64,000 bases of DNA from Meira nashicola (taxonomy: Eukaryota > Basidiomycota > Exobasidiomycetes > Exobasidiales > Brachybasidiaceae), in NCBI GenBank assembly GCA_001600355.1, contig BCJU01000002.1:1984001-2048000 (forward strand), read 5' to 3'. Shown in pieces: positions 48,619 through 58,421 of the stretch. Position 1 is the stretch's first letter. Each line of letters opens with the position of its first letter. The notes under the pieces were generated by a model. The model was not told where the DNA came from, did not search any database, and saw only the letters and a list, made by a program, of their open reading frames with translations. A program made the translations under genes and the position numbers.

Positions 48619-49740
48619 TCAATCAGTTCCTGAGGGAAAGAATGTTAAGTTTCTAGAACACAATGTAGTTTCGTTTCGAACATCCAAAAGTTCCGTCTGT
48701 ATCATGCTTCTTTTGTGCAAATTATTATCATTTGCCCTTTGTTCTTTTTTTTAATGAATGTAGTGACAGAAAGGAGTGTTAGACGCCGGGACACATGCAT
48801 GTTTACCCGAATAATGCCTTCTTTTCGCGTTTGTTCTGCACCACTAGCGTTGTCTGACTGTCATTATATAGTTAATATCATGGGAAAGAAAATGTACGCA
48901 AAATAGTCTAGTCTATATTGGTGAGTGATGTAATCTCTTTTTGTGATTTATTTGAATGTTAAGACGGGTCCGAATATCATATGAAACAAATTAATACGAT
49001 CCTCGTAGTCAAAGGAACCGTTGTCGTCTGGGCTTTGTTTCTTTAAATCTCCGCCACAATTCCGACTATTAATGGAGGAAACTTGCAAATTTGACTACTA
49101 TTGAACACGCTGAGCTATAGTAGTAAATCACAAGAAGAATTTGTGTGTACGCTATTTTTATCGTACAAAGGGCGTGGCTTTGCGTTACGCGATGCATGAG
49201 CTCGGGCCTTCTTCATCTTGTTCACGAACAAAGGAAGAATCAATTCGCGTGATTATAGGCAATAAAACAGCTCACTACATGAAGTTCTTCCTTTGTTCTT
49301 GCATTCATTCTCAGATATGCTGCAAACGAAATGCTATTCCTAAAAATAAAGGGTGCAATTTTCATAAAACATTCATCTTCTTCCGCGCATTCACGGATTT
49401 AACAATGCGAAGGAGGAGTTGGAATTGGTTCCTCGCCCTCTCTCATTTCCGTGTTATGAGTCCAATTACGGCAACTCTTGCGCGATCGGTGAAAGAAATA
49501 CCTTTGTTCCTCAATCTCACATTATCTTGCCGAAGAAACCAGGATGTGACACAAACAAAGTATTGTGGATCGAAGCTTATCTAGCTCGCATTTTTCTAAA
49601 GACAGTTTCGGACTTTATTGATTTGATCAAAAATGAGGATCGCAGCAAACAAAAGTGCTAATAGGATTAATTCTTCATCTTGATCACCACCTCTTTCCCC
49701 ACTTCTTATAACCTCGTACCCTTCCCCTTCCCCATTCATC
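48619..49740. other. Intergenic region without a recognised gene
   Basis: About 1.1 kb between ZIP and the PH-like gene. One open frame (49141-49584) shows no family signal or compositional support. A pyrimidine/CCTT-rich stretch precedes the ATG at 49741. Confidence 0.5.
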
Positions 49741-52700
49741 ATGCTCTACAATAAAATCGACAAGCTACTGGGAACATCAATTCACGATTCACCAATCAGA
49801 AGTACGTCGAGCGGTGGAAGTCATTCTTTGATGGAAGACAAACCACCAGTTCTACCGATGCCTGCTTCAATGTCACCGATCGCAAAGAATACCACATTCT
49901 ATCGTTCAACTTCATCTCTATCTTTACGTTCATCTGATATTGATAAGAGGAACTCAGATATTCAAAAGCAGGATCAACAACGAGATCATTCCCACATCTT
50001 TCAAGCACGAAGAAATGCTTTGGACCCAATCAGTGTGTCAGCCTACAGCCAACGTGGTACGCAACATGATACTCGTCATCTGCATGAAGTCTCTTCGCAT
50101 GATCTTCCTTTCAGAAATTCTCCAATTAATAGAGAATATCCTCCAAGCAGTACTGTCAGTCGACGAGCAAACGTTCAGGGTTGGCAAAACGAAGTCAGTC
50201 TAGCACAAAGGGCTTCAAGATCAACAGCTAACTTGCGAAAGGGTGAACCAGTTTATGATACGTATGCAATGCAAAGAAGACCTTCAAATACGGGGAGCAG
50301 GCTATCTGGAAAGATTTCGACTGACAATCTGAAAGACCATCCTCAATCGCAGGAGATGATGCCTGAAGGCCATTTTATCGATCCGTTCTACTCAGCAAAG
50401 AATACGCCAAGCCTAGAATACGCAAATCGTTTAAGAAAACGAAGTGAATCAGTTGGTCAAGCGCAAAGTCCACTGAGCACTGGTAATTTGGCACGCGCTG
50501 ATGAAGATGGTCGCTACTTTCGGCCAACCAATCCTTTGCATCCCTTAAGGACAAATGAATTATCGTCATTCAAAATTCATAATTTCGATCAGCCAAGGAC
50601 GCCAAACAATGTCAATCTCACGTCAAAATGGTCTAGCGCAAGTACAGATACGAATGCATATCAAATGTCAGCTTTCACGGCAGGTTTAAGCTCTCCAATT
50701 TCTATCTCATCCAATGCCAATAGTACACCGCCAAGCAGTGCTACCCAGTCGGCATTTCGAGGTTCAACAGAATTCGGTAAGGCAATATCACCAAAGAGCA
50801 ACACAAAGACCAGCCCAAGCGTATATTCGACGCATTCATTCAAGTCTGTTCAGGCAGAGGGCTTTGATCATAATTCAAGACGAACAAATCATGCCGACGT
50901 AAAGGTGTTTCCTTTGGTAAGGAGGGAAGCATTACGAAATTGCTTGATGGATGAAAATGTGACTAAAGTTGAAGCAGCTGTACGCAAAGGTTTGATGCGT
51001 AAGAAGGACGTCAATGAACGTGTTGTTGTTCTGACAACAAATGCAAGACAAATACAAGGGCAACTTTCAGCAAAATTGGCAAGCTTGACAGGTGCACAGT
51101 CAATCGGTCAAGCAAAGTTCTCCTTTAATGATCTTAATGGTCAGGAGCCTTTTGTGATCTTACACTGTTTCAAGTCGGATTATGCCCTTGCAAAAGAAGA
51201 AGAAAGACTTACTTTATCCAGTCATAGCTTTGTTGCCGTTGCTGAAAGTTCTTCTTCCTTTCACATTGACCGTGAAGTATGGGCATTAAAAATCGCTGGT
51301 CATATTACGTCAAGCAATCCACCGAAGACGCGAGCAGCGGAACAACAACAGAGTCAATGGTCCTTACAATTTGACACTAAACATCGAATGTTGAAATGGC
51401 AAGTCATCCTACGTGCTCTCATTGCTGGATTGAACGAAGCAGATCAGGTATTTCGGATCGGACCTCCATTGCATCAAGTTAAACATACTCATTCGGTCAA
51501 TTCGATTTCGTCAGCATCGACGTTGGCATCTTCTGGTGGCTATCAAAGTGTTATCTCTCATCAAGAAAGGTCAGAAAGTTATGAAGAGATGTTTGGAAGT
51601 ACACATAGTCTTCATTCTAGTCCGGAAAGTCCTTATCATTTCAACAAAGATGATGATCTGTCCAAGTTTGTGGCATCTGTCAGTTCGCTTTCCGTGAATA
51701 GCGGTCGCACTTCAAAACTCGGAGCCAATCAATCTTCTCAACTCAATCCCACTCTAATGTTGTCAGAGAAGGATTCAACACCCAAACCTTACGGGCAATC
51801 TTACACCCCTCCCCTTCCACCACCAAAGCAGCACCGAGTTGAGCATCTGAAAGAAGACCAAAGAATATCTCCTGCTGTGCAAGCCAGAGATTTTGCAATA
51901 GAGGAGAAGGACAAAGCGGATGTCAAGCCTGTGTCCAAAAGTGATGAGAGAGAGGAGAAAAAATTCACTTTCCCTGACTTGTCAATTCCAATTCCGCAAA
52001 CCAGAAAGAGAAGCGCTTCCGTTCCTCAAATTGGACAACAAATACCCGAGCAGTTTTCTGTCGATAAGAAAGTTATCACTCATCCTATACAGCCCGCTAT
52101 GATAGAGCCGGCATCAGCAAGCAAAAGCCGTAACCCTTTGCGACCTCAACAATTGCCACCACCTGCTGCTCCACTTCCGTTAGTACCGGTACCACCTACT
52201 CCTCCACTTCCAGCCAGTATGTCTCATCAAGCAAAAGAAAAGACAGAAGAAAAGGTAGAAGATGCAACAGCGGCCAATATACGTAGGATGAGGACAGAGA
52301 TTGCTTTGGCAATGGCGTGTGCTGCCGCACCAAGATCCATGTCGATGACTTCTTCCTTTACAAACTTTTCTGAGGATATTGCTGATGTTTCAAAACGTTG
52401 TTCAGCTGAATCGAATGTGAAGAATGGGAACGATAGTTACAAAGAATTTGAGAATGAAGAGGAAACAGTTGACAATCGATCTGATCTTAAAGTTGATCCT
52501 ATCATTTCCAAGAAAAGACCGGATGACGTTGACGCAATCTATGCAATGATCGATCTTTCTTACAATATTTATGGTTTAAGTGGGATATCGAATAAGCCAA
52601 ACGTCTTTGTCCCTCATCCAGAAAGTATGAATGCATCAAATCAAACAGATGATTCAAATAGCGTCTATTTTGACGAATTTGTTGGTGATCCTTTTCAACA

Positions 52701-52980
52701 GATGGGTTCGATCAAAATCGATTCCGCCTCACTTCAAAAAGCCAGAGCTGATCTAAATAATAGGTCTAATTATGCAAATATGGAGAAAGATCATTCTCAT
52801 CCTGGCAATTTAAGGTTGGAAAAAAGACGATCAAGTCTGAAGAAAAGACCCGAACCTTTCTCTGTCGAATGTATTGAAAGTATTGCAAGAGATAATTACC
52901 CATCTAGGCCCGACAGACGCAAAGAATCATCAGGCGAAACTGTTAATAGGAGTCCACCCCCAATAGGCCTTGCCATCTGA
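49741..52980 (+). CDS. Large Ser/Pro-rich protein with an atypical PH-like domain, function unknown
   Basis: 1079-residue protein, intronless from the ATG at 49741. I do not recognise the family. Residues 1-385 are Ser/Asn/Arg-rich and disordered. About 388-580 look folded. The segment begins VFPLVRREALRNCLMD, has strand-like GLMRKKDVNERVVVLTTN and FVILHCFKSDYALAKEEE, and closes with WSLQFDTKHRMLKWQVILRA, a Trp-containing amphipathic helix. Order and closing helix suit a pleckstrin-homology domain with inserts. The rest is disordered with proline-rich SH3-ligand-like stretches (PPLPPPKQHR; PLPLVPVPPTPPLP), a small helical patch (NIRRMRTEIALAMACAAAP) and basic motifs near the end (KRRSSLKKRPEP). 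A cortical or signalling adaptor role is a guess from this layout. No transmembrane or signal peptide is seen. Confidence 0.7.
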   Translation: MLYNKIDKLLGTSIHDSPIRSTSSGGSHSLMEDKPPVLPMPASMSPIAKNTTFYRSTSSLSLRSSDIDKRNSDIQKQDQQRDHSHIFQARRNALDPISVSAYSQRGTQHDTRHLHEVSSHDLPFRNSPINREYPPSSTVSRRANVQGWQNEVSLAQRASRSTANLRKGEPVYDTYAMQRRPSNTGSRLSGKISTDNLKDHPQSQEMMPEGHFIDPFYSAKNTPSLEYANRLRKRSESVGQAQSPLSTGNLARADEDGRYFRPTNPLHPLRTNELSSFKIHNFDQPRTPNNVNLTSKWSSASTDTNAYQMSAFTAGLSSPISISSNANSTPPSSATQSAFRGSTEFGKAISPKSNTKTSPSVYSTHSFKSVQAEGFDHNSRRTNHADVKVFPLVRREALRNCLMDENVTKVEAAVRKGLMRKKDVNERVVVLTTNARQIQGQLSAKLASLTGAQSIGQAKFSFNDLNGQEPFVILHCFKSDYALAKEEERLTLSSHSFVAVAESSSSFHIDREVWALKIAGHITSSNPPKTRAAEQQQSQWSLQFDTKHRMLKWQVILRALIAGLNEADQVFRIGPPLHQVKHTHSVNSISSASTLASSGGYQSVISHQERSESYEEMFGSTHSLHSSPESPYHFNKDDDLSKFVASVSSLSVNSGRTSKLGANQSSQLNPTLMLSEKDSTPKPYGQSYTPPLPPPKQHRVEHLKEDQRISPAVQARDFAIEEKDKADVKPVSKSDEREEKKFTFPDLSIPIPQTRKRSASVPQIGQQIPEQFSVDKKVITHPIQPAMIEPASASKSRNPLRPQQLPPPAAPLPLVPVPPTPPLPASMSHQAKEKTEEKVEDATAANIRRMRTEIALAMACAAAPRSMSMTSSFTNFSEDIADVSKRCSAESNVKNGNDSYKEFENEEETVDNRSDLKVDPIISKKRPDDVDAIYAMIDLSYNIYGLSGISNKPNVFVPHPESMNASNQTDDSNSVYFDEFVGDPFQQMGSIKIDSASLQKARADLNNRSNYANMEKDHSHPGNLRLEKRRSSLKKRPEPFSVECIESIARDNYPSRPDRRKESSGETVNRSPPPIGLAI

Positions 52981-53226
52981 TTGTCCTTATGTATTCTATC
53001 TATTGATACCCACTTCACAAGGACACCCGTTGATTACAAATGTATATCCCATTTTATAATGTTCACGTAATTTCATTAATTTGTTGCTATTTCATTAAGA
53101 AAAGATAAGCCACTTTTCGGCTTGAATCCGCCGCGCTAAAATTCACACGCCAAAGAGTTGATCGGATTTCCGCCCATTTTTTTGTTCATACTACCATCAC
53201 AGAATGGTTTGCTTCAACTGGCGATA

Positions 53227-55998
53227 ATGTCGGCTATTCGAGCAAATGGAAGTTCTGTGAAAACTCATAGCAATGTATTGAGAAAGTTATTATCTTCTCC
53301 ATACGCCCGATTACCAAAAAGTTGTTTAGAATGTAGAAGGCGAAAAAAGTCATGCGAAGGTGGTGTGCCGGGTTGCGATAATTGTCAAAAGAGAGGAACG
53401 GTGCATTTATGCAAATATGGTGACGAAAGAGATGAAATGGAGCTTAGAGATATATCCGGAAATATGAATGAAGAAAGATCTCCGACGATGCGTGAATCTT
53501 TTCATTACGAACGTTCAGAAAGCAGTCAAACTTTACCACGACATAGTTCATTCCATAGTTCTCCATCACCACTGCAAGATACTTCACGATTGGAAAGACT
53601 TAGCAATGCAGCAATAGAAGGTGGAAGAATGGAGAGCAACCAAGTGATTGATGGCGTTGTACAAAGTACAGATGAAGAAGATCGTACAATGCAATTCACC
53701 GATCAGGTAGAGCCAAATGCGATAATTCATAATAGGGATTGTATGCCGAAGTGGAGAAATCATTTGCAATCTTCACAATCAAGCTTGCCAACAAAATGGC
53801 AAGCGGATCAACTCATCAACCTTCATCGGCAGTACCTCTCATTTGGAGGTTTGATGTTATTGGACGATGAAAATTTAACTAAAAAAGTATATTTCACCTT
53901 AGAACAGACGAACGGTAGCCAAACAGTAGAAGATGAGGAAGAACTCTCGATGAATGTGAACGATGCAGATGCATCTCACATTGCCCTCGTTTTGGTCATA
54001 TGTGCTTCTGCATTAAGTATGCTTCCCGTTTCGCTCACATTCCCAATTACAATCGGAACATCTATAAACACAAACGATAATGAGAGACTCGCCGACGTTT
54101 GGACCCAACTTGCAGTGGAATATTTTGATCAAGGGGATTTATACAGAAGGCCAAAATTCGAATCATTTGAGGCTTTAGTCATTTACGAATATAACTTGAT
54201 CAAAATTGGTAATCGATACAGTATGATTCATCGTTTAGACACTGCCGTACGTATCGGCCGCATCTTAGGTCTAGATAGGCTGGGTTCGGCAGATGACGAT
54301 CAAAGACGGTGGGATAATCTTGACAAAGATAGACAAACCTCTCCAGTATCTTCTTCACATTATACTAGCGATGCCCAAAGGCATGACCAAACAACGAACA
54401 GGCTTGTTTCCAATGTGCCACTCAATACATTCGCCTCTGGTGAATGGGCGTCAAGAACATTCGCTGCCAGAGATCATCGTAGACGCGAATGCGGAAGAAG
54501 TTTTTGGACTTTATTGACCATGAGAGATTGGAATTCCGGTCCACAAGCAGGAGGTACTTATAATATCCATCCAAGTACATTCACTACTCAATGGCCCAAA
54601 GTCAGTTTAGTACGCACTTGGAAGCATAGCCAACATTCATGCTCCCATAAAGAGCTAGACAGTAATATCACGAATGACGTAGAAGAAAGCGAACCTTGGC
54701 CTTACCTTGCTAGTGCAGCCGAATCTTTTCGTCAATTCATTGATCTAAGTGGGGAAGCGGCGGTGTACAACGAGGATATGCGATATGAAGATATGCTTAA
54801 ATTAGACAAATCGCTGATGGATCTTTTGGATCGTAGACCTGAATGGATTCGACCGGAAACAGGAGCAAGTCGTTGGCGTTTTGGTATTCACTCAAGTTCA
54901 GGAAAAGATGAATGCAAGGAAGAGATTGAAATTAGGTATAAATATGTTCCCTCTTTTCAGAGTCATATGGATCAATGTTGTTCATTGATGAATTTGCTCT
55001 CGAGCACGTTATGGCACAAGCTTTTCATTATTCATCGTCCTTTCTTATCGCGAAGTCTAAGTAAACCCGAAGTTTATGGTCTCACGCAACACAGAACAAT
55101 TTATGGTGCTCTTTTGCTGCTAGAGTGTTGTAATCAATACACCGAAGAGTCCAATACTACAGTGCTGCTTTTTCGACTTCAACATGCTGCTATTGCTCTC
55201 ATTTCGATGTTATTACTACAAGGCGCAATGTTTCCGAATGCAAAAAGGCGTGAGGCAGCCTCTAGAGCGACATTGGCTGCTGCCAGTGAAAGGTCGGGAG
55301 CGAATTTGTCAACTTCTTCTCTCAGCTTTGATTCTTTGCGTATTCATAAAGGACTCTCGTTTGCAATTCAAGCACTCAAAACTCATGGACAAAAATCTAC
55401 AGTTCGTCGGGAAGGGAACAATGCATCTAATGGAGTATTTCATGGTCTCGGTGATGCTTTAGAACAACTTTTGAATACTGCTGGAAGATTAGAGTGGCGA
55501 CAAAGACGTGCTAATTCGAGAAAGTCAAACATGAACGTTGCTTCTCAAAATGGACCAGAAACTCTTACGTCACCTTCGGACGCTGCACTTATGCAATCTC
55601 GATCGACTGTGCCTGTGAGCACGAATGCAGTAGTTTCAACCGATCCAATCTCTGGCAATAGGCTTCAATCAATTGATATGGCAAGCCCTGCAACGAACTT
55701 CAGTAGCAATTTGAGTCATACTCCAAATACGAACGAGCTCATGCAAAACCAAAGCATCTCTCAATTAGACCAAGACTTATTCCGATTACTTGGTGAACAA
55801 TACCCTTCGCAGATTGGAGGAGGAGGTAATGGAGAGAATAATGGCCCGTTTCTTAATTCACATGAACTTCCAACAAGATCAAACGTCGCTTCTACACAAC
55901 TACCTCTCAATGACGGCATCCTTCCCGAGAGACCTCCATGGGTTCAAGAAGATTTATGGCAAAGTATTTTTGATACACTTAATAATTGGAATGTTTGA
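53227..55998 (+). CDS. Zn2Cys6 fungal-type transcription factor
   Basis: 923-residue nuclear regulator. The binuclear zinc cluster uses C33, C36, C43, C50, C53 and C62 (C-x2-C-x6-C-x6-C-x2-C-x8-C), preceded by LPKSCLECRRRKKSC. A Ser-rich linker leads to the fungal-specific middle homology region (about 190-640) with LHRQYLSFGGLMLLDDENL, FESFEALVIYEYNLIKIGN, MIHRLDTAVRIGRILGLDR and RRRECGRSFWTLLTMRDWNS. The C-terminal 170 residues are Asn/Ser-rich, as in activation domains. The frame opens upstream at a TTG; the ATG at 53227 (MSAIRANGSS) was chosen, and an upstream spliced exon cannot be excluded. It ends only 46 bp from the stop of the convergent MFS gene, whose promoter contains many CGG triplets, the type of site these factors bind. 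Confidence 0.92.
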   Translation: MSAIRANGSSVKTHSNVLRKLLSSPYARLPKSCLECRRRKKSCEGGVPGCDNCQKRGTVHLCKYGDERDEMELRDISGNMNEERSPTMRESFHYERSESSQTLPRHSSFHSSPSPLQDTSRLERLSNAAIEGGRMESNQVIDGVVQSTDEEDRTMQFTDQVEPNAIIHNRDCMPKWRNHLQSSQSSLPTKWQADQLINLHRQYLSFGGLMLLDDENLTKKVYFTLEQTNGSQTVEDEEELSMNVNDADASHIALVLVICASALSMLPVSLTFPITIGTSINTNDNERLADVWTQLAVEYFDQGDLYRRPKFESFEALVIYEYNLIKIGNRYSMIHRLDTAVRIGRILGLDRLGSADDDQRRWDNLDKDRQTSPVSSSHYTSDAQRHDQTTNRLVSNVPLNTFASGEWASRTFAARDHRRRECGRSFWTLLTMRDWNSGPQAGGTYNIHPSTFTTQWPKVSLVRTWKHSQHSCSHKELDSNITNDVEESEPWPYLASAAESFRQFIDLSGEAAVYNEDMRYEDMLKLDKSLMDLLDRRPEWIRPETGASRWRFGIHSSSGKDECKEEIEIRYKYVPSFQSHMDQCCSLMNLLSSTLWHKLFIIHRPFLSRSLSKPEVYGLTQHRTIYGALLLLECCNQYTEESNTTVLLFRLQHAAIALISMLLLQGAMFPNAKRREAASRATLAAASERSGANLSTSSLSFDSLRIHKGLSFAIQALKTHGQKSTVRREGNNASNGVFHGLGDALEQLLNTAGRLEWRQRRANSRKSNMNVASQNGPETLTSPSDAALMQSRSTVPVSTNAVVSTDPISGNRLQSIDMASPATNFSSNLSHTPNTNELMQNQSISQLDQDLFRLLGEQYPSQIGGGGNGENNGPFLNSHELPTRSNVASTQLPLNDGILPERPPWVQEDLWQSIFDTLNNWNV

Positions 55999-56044
55999 AT
56001 AATATCTGTATTTGTATTCGTTATTGTACATTTGAATTTTATTA

Positions 56045-57734
56045 TTATGCTTGGACAAAACGAGATTTGGTTCTTAGCCATGGTCCATATTTGTATAATG
56101 CAAAAGGGACGGGGATCTGGTAGAATAAAGAGGAAGATGTTAATTATTACTCTTTTAAACACACAAAGTTGCAAATAAACAAACTCACCATAATCATGTT
56201 CAAGCCTGCAAGAAGTCCAGCAGCACCAGCTGAACCTAATCTATCGGCCATTTGTACACCAAAGAGAGGAAAAGCAGCTGCAAAAGAGCATCGAATGAGA
56301 GCGTTTGCGGCAAGAGCTGAAGCTGCGACTGGTCTCCAATATGTTGCTGTATAATTAAAGATTGCTAAAAAGTTAAACACTAAACCTATACCAAAAATGC
56401 AAGAACCAATAATCGAAGCAATCCAATGAATATGTGGATAAGAAGTAAAAGCGAAAATGAATAAACCGATAGGAGCAAGAAGACAGCCAGCCATTGCAGG
56501 TTCTAAACGATCTTCAGGCGTTGGTGGAGTTCCACGAGAAATTGAAAGTTTGATCAATCTTGCTTTCCAGAAAAATGTTGCTAGTAAAGCGATTATATTG
56601 CCTGCACCTAAACCTAAGAAAGCCAATCCGATTTGATATTCTGAAAATCCATGACGAGCATAAACGACGGCTATAAGAGGATAATATTTGATAAGCTTTT
56701 GTCAAAATGCACTTTACTAAAGACCTTTTGTTTATATACTCACGGAAAAATACAAAGAAGCAATAAACGATACCCAACAGAATTGCCGTCCAAACACAAA
56801 GAAGAACTAGAAGCGGTTCAAGAGCTAGTAAAACAAATACTCTTTTTAAGTTTTGCAAAAGAGCATTGAGAGGAGTAATACTAGCTAATTTGCGTTCATG
56901 TTGTGCGTAAAGTTGATTGTTACCAGTTTCCTTTCTTAATTGTTTTGCCTTTTTTGCTAGAATAACACTTGCCAATGTTTCAGGAGTAAAAAAGAATAAT
57001 GCTAAAAGTTCAACGAAAGACCAAATTATCATTACGTAAAGCATCCATTGCCATCTTGATGAAAATTGTTCCACAAAACCACCAATTACAGGACCAAGGA
57101 CAGGACCTAAGAAAGTACTAGAAGAAAAGATTGCCATAGGTATATATGCATCAATAGGAGAATACATATCACTTATTGATCCTCCAACGTTTGCAAGGAA
57201 AGCACTTCCTGCTGCACCAACTAAAAATCGAAAGATTAATAAAACAGCAATATTATTTGCGAATGCTACGGGAAATTGAAGTAAAAAGAATGAAGCGAAA
57301 GATAAAAGATAAATTGGACGACGACCATAAAATTCCGATAAAGGACCAAGAAGGACAGGACCAACTGCAATACCAACGACGAAAAGTGAAATAGTTAAAA
57401 TTGTAACTTCTCTTGAAATTTTGAATTCTCTTTGAAGACTTTCAGATGCACTTGAAATAACACTAGAAGAACATGTAACAACCGATGAACCTAATGAAGT
57501 TATAATTAGAACTCTTGCCTTTTTCCATTTTGACCAATTTATAGGATTTTCAACATCTAAAGAATCTTGTTGAAAAATGACTTCATTAGGATCACTTTCT
57601 ATTTGCTTTTCTTTCGATTCAATTACCTTTTCGCCATGTTCAATATCATCACTATGCCTTATAGTTTGAGCAGATTGTTCTGAACTCCTGCTGACTGGGC
57701 TTGCAGTCCGTGTTGGAGTTATTGAAGCTGACAT
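56045..57734 (-). CDS. MFS transporter, DHA1 drug:H+ antiporter type
   Basis: 514-residue, 12-span membrane exporter. Exons (minus) are 57734-56744, 56670-56189 and 56116-56045. Intron 1 (73 nt, gtgagt...cttatag) joins CFFVFF to PVVYARHGFSEYQIGLA. Intron 2 (72 nt, gtgagt...ctaccag) joins GLNMIM to IPVPFALYKYGPWLR, giving the usual DHA1 end. Markers: NPINWSKWKK at the start of the domain, LGPLSEFYGRRPIYLLS (motif A), FLVGAAGSAFLANVGGSISD, FLGPVLGPVIGGFVEQF (motif C, antiporter type) and WQWMLYVMIIWSFVELLALF. The cytosolic N-terminus (about 75 residues) is Ser/Glu-rich. Substrate is unknown; relatives export polyamines, azoles and other toxic compounds. The adjacent Zn2Cys6 gene may regulate it. 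Confidence 0.9.
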
Positions 57735-58421
57735 TTTGATTATAAAGATATTGTTTGGTGGTAGGGCGAAACGAAAACAATCATTTTACACATGACCTAT
57801 TATATAAATAACTTTCGTGCATGAAATGATGTACCAAATCTTGCATACAATAAAAAACTAAAGGATGGCGCAAATCCATAACGGACAAAAGTTTATCACA
57901 ACTCTATGCAGTAAACCAGTGTAATGTCAAAAATATTGTCCGGTAAATCGGATTTCCCATCCTCGGAGCTAACGATAAATTCTTCAACGCGATAAAAGCC
58001 GCCCGACGTGAATCGGACGAGATCCTACACAGGCGCCGAGCCGTCGAAGTTGTCGGTTGACGTCCGACCCCGTGTATCATAATATGCGGATGTGCGTGAA
58101 TGTCAAAAACGTCATTTAGGCTATCAATCTTTATCTTTACGGATTCTTCCCACGGAGCTTTTCCCTTTATCCACACTTCTATATTCGACATTAACTTTAT
58201 GAAGGTTATCAATGTAAGCTCTCAAAAGTGCATTACGGCCGAAATCAAAATCTGTCACAAGCACCTATATTTCATCAATAGTGAATGTACAGCTTCACAG
58301 AAGTGATTATTAAGATTTATTTTTTCCTAAGGCACAGAGCAATACAAATTGATCAAATAAATGAAATTTGTCTTAAATAATAAAACAGAAATTTAACAGA
58401 CAATAGCATTAAGCAAAAATC
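57735..58421. other. Intergenic: MFS promoter and EF-hand gene 3' side
   Basis: 687 bp. The stretch 57,930-58,080 is clearly GC-richer than its flanks and holds a CGG/CCG triplet cluster. No gene was recognised. Confidence 0.45.
57940..58066. promoter_or_regulatory. Cluster of CGG/CCG triplets upstream of the MFS gene
   Basis: Triplets at 57940 (CCG), 57949 (CGG), 57964 (CGG), 57999 (CCG), 58003 (CCG), 58014 (CGG), 58036 (CCG), 58041 (CCG), 58054 (CGG) and 58064 (CCG). The last two form CGG-N7-CCG inside GTCGG...CCGAC; the first two form CCG-N6-CGG. Zn2Cys6 dimers recognise such spaced triplets. About 205-330 bp upstream of the MFS start. Confidence 0.35.

Noticed and set aside
48524..48754. 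Read-through C-terminus of the ZIP gene
   Set aside because: It starts exactly at a gtaagt donor, and the spliced alternative gives the conserved GAIAMSVLGKWA end.
49141..49584. 147-codon frame upstream of the PH-like gene
   Set aside because: Random-looking composition, no conserved motif or signal, surrounded by non-coding sequence; likely chance.
53158..53226. Earlier start for the Zn2Cys6 factor
   Set aside because: The extension begins with TTG, not ATG, and is hydrophobic without family support.
56514..56743. Read-through extension of the first MFS exon
   Set aside because: It begins at gtgagt and loses all membrane character; splicing restores the MFS sequence in frame.
57930..58090. 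Possible tRNA or structured RNA in the GC-rich patch before the MFS gene
   Set aside because: No A-box/B-box pair or cloverleaf could be drawn; short stems only, better explained as CGG-type binding sites.
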